In this document: positions 63,057-64,000 of the stretch, in pieces
Numbering within the stretch: the first letter of the stretch is position 1
Layout of the letters: each line of letters begins with the position of its first letter
DNA from: Alteribacillus sp. YIM 98480
Lineage (GTDB): Bacteria > Bacillota > Bacilli > Bacillales > Marinococcaceae
DNA length: 64,000 nucleotides
Assembly (NCBI RefSeq): GCF_009765375.1
Contig: NZ_VTOK01000004.1
Span: 114,833 to 178,832 of the forward strand
Direction: 5' to 3'
Notes under the pieces: generated by a model
What the model was told of the DNA's origin: nothing
Seen by the model: only the letters and a program-made list of their open reading frames with translations
The model's database searches: none
Program-made: the position numbers and the translations under genes

Positions 63057-64000
63057 TTATACTGTCATCGTTTTTGCTTTTAAAAAATCTTCATAAGGTT
63101 CATACGTCATGTCATGGGCTGCTGCAACAGCGGGATGGGCAATGCTTCCGTTTATGGTGTTTATGGCAGATGTTAGTTCTGGATGTTTGTTAATTGCTTC
63201 TTGAAGTCCAAGCGATGCAATGGCTTGAGCATAAGGCATCGTATTGTTTGTTAAAGCAAGGGTAGATGTTCGAGAGACAGAACCCGGAATATTGGCAACC
63301 GCATAGTGAACGACTCCATATTTTGTGTAAGTAGGTGCATCGTGTGTGGTAATGCGGTCAATTGTTTCAATCGAACCACCTTGATCTATAGCAACGTCTA
63401 CAATAACAGAACCTTCATTCATGTCCTGAACCATGCTTTCTTTCACTAGTTTGGGTGCTCTTGCACCTGGTATTAAAACAGCACCTATTAGTAAATCTGA
63501 AGTCGTTACGGCTTCATAAAGGTTATGAGGGTTAGACATAATCGTCGTTACTTGCCCATTAAATTGATCATCCAGTTCCCGAAGGCGTTTAGAGCTGATG
63601 TCTAAAATGTTTACTCTAGCACCTAATCCAAGCGCCATTTTGGCCGCATTCGTTCCGACAATACCTCCTCCAACAATTGTCACTGCTGCTGGCGGCACCC
63701 CAGGAACGCCGCCTAACATAACACCTTTGCCGCCTTTAGAACCTTCTAGAAATTGAGCACCAATTTGAACAGACATTCGTCCAGCCACTTCGCTCATTGG
63801 AGTAAGCAGAGGCAAGGATCCGTCTTTAAGTGTCAACGTTTCATAGGCAAGGGCTGTGACTTTACTATCTCGCAACGCTTTCGTTAACTTAGGCTCGGCT
63901 GCAAGATGAAGATAGGTGAATAGTATAAGATCTTCTCGGAAAAACCTAAATTCTTCTTCAAGTGGCTCTTTTACTTTCATAACCATCTCACAAGACCAGG
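63057..64000 (-). CDS. ald: Alanine dehydrogenase, N-terminus outside the window
   Basis: The frame runs without a stop to the right edge (WSCE before MVMKVKEPL), so roughly the first 65 residues of the usual 370 or so are missing. Ald signatures: [22 protein letters not shown] (catalytic His), [20 protein letters not shown] cofactor loop, [13 protein letters not shown] with the active Asp, and the C-terminal [16 protein letters not shown]. It interconverts L-alanine and pyruvate with NAD. In operon with the aminotransferase. Confidence 0.95.
   Translation of the reverse strand, partial: WSCEMVMKVKEPLEEEFRFFREDLILFTYLHLAAEPKLTKALRDSKVTALAYETLTLKDGSLPLLTPMSEVAGRMSVQIGAQFLEGSKGGKGVMLGGVPGVPPAAVTIVGGGIVGTNAAKMALGLGARVNILDISSKRLRELDDQFNGQVTTIMSNPHNLYEAVTTSDLLIGAVLIPGARAPKLVKESMVQDMNEGSVIVDVAIDQGGSIETIDRITTHDAPTYTKYGVVHYAVANIPGSVSRTSTLALTNNTMPYAQAIASLGLQEAINKHPELTSAINTINGSIAHPAVAAAHDMTYEPYEDFLKAKTMTV

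Noticed and set aside
1-64000. CRISPR arrays, tRNA or rRNA genes
   Set aside because: No regularly spaced repeats and no tRNA or rRNA sequence were recognised on either strand.

Overview
The window looks like chromosomal DNA of a low-GC Firmicute of the Bacillaceae, probably a halophilic or alkaliphilic lineage. The grounds are AGGAGG-type ribosome binding sites, TTG/GTG starts, CcpA-type cre sites, SpeD next to a two-TM potassium channel and DUF4178, two classic Bacillaceae palindromic repeats, and repeated use of TRAP transporters. Both ends are cut inside genes: an aminopropyltransferase on the left and alanine dehydrogenase on the right.

Layout. (1) 0-3.3 kb: a polyamine/potassium-channel cluster (aminopropyltransferase, RCK channel, speD, DUF4178). 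(2) 3.3-10.5 kb: an AT-rich accessory stretch of small unrelated units: a toxin-antitoxin pair with a broken toxin, a small membrane peptide, a broken tyrosine recombinase, a small lipoprotein and a second fragment of it, an MntA-HepT pair, a DUF368 transporter, an ECF sigma/anti-sigma pair and a methyltransferase. Several units are followed by the same kind of GC-capped hairpin, giving a cassette-like look. (3) 10.6-40.1 kb: a 30-kb supercluster for branched and four-carbon sugar acids. Module A (GntR-controlled) has OiaC- and ApnO-like enzymes, a TRAP transporter, a two-subunit L-erythrulose kinase (DhaK/DhaL-like) and a TIM-like erythrulose-phosphate isomerase. Module B repeats OiaC, kinase, isomerase and TRAP, but has a short-chain dehydrogenase where A has ApnO. 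It is followed by RpiB-like DerI, GlpX, class II aldolase and transketolase. Module C, on the minus strand, holds a split transketolase and a third TRAP system. Two paralogous LacI regulators, a DeoR regulator and an HPr-like protein without histidine sit between them. Three copies of a 16-bp near-palindrome mark the promoters of B, C and the deoR operon.

Inferred pathway: D-apionate -> 3-oxo-isoapionate -> L-erythrulose -> L-erythrulose 1-phosphate -> D-erythrulose 4-phosphate -> D-erythrose 4-phosphate. The last compound is drawn into central metabolism by aldolase (sedoheptulose bisphosphate), GlpX and transketolase.

(4) 40-49 kb: YitT, a YeiH-type transporter, a phosphotransacetylase, and a decayed corrinoid/siroheme region with one intact and two degenerate cobalamin-riboswitch cores, a histidine phosphatase, a sirC gene with an internal stop, sumT and an AEC transporter. 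(5) 49-50 kb: repeats. (6) 50-61 kb: a sigma factor, a small two-repeat protein, and a GntR-controlled operon with an M24 protein, acyl-CoA ligase, MeaB, a B12-dependent acyl-CoA mutase (two subunits) and an SDR, then an L-lactate-permease-type transporter behind a perfect cre site. The mutase has a non-standard active site and probably acts on an acid other than methylmalonate. (7) 61.7-64 kb: a class III aminotransferase and alanine dehydrogenase.

No tRNA, rRNA, CRISPR array or intact insertion sequence was seen. All functional names rest on motif reading and gene context, not on database searches.
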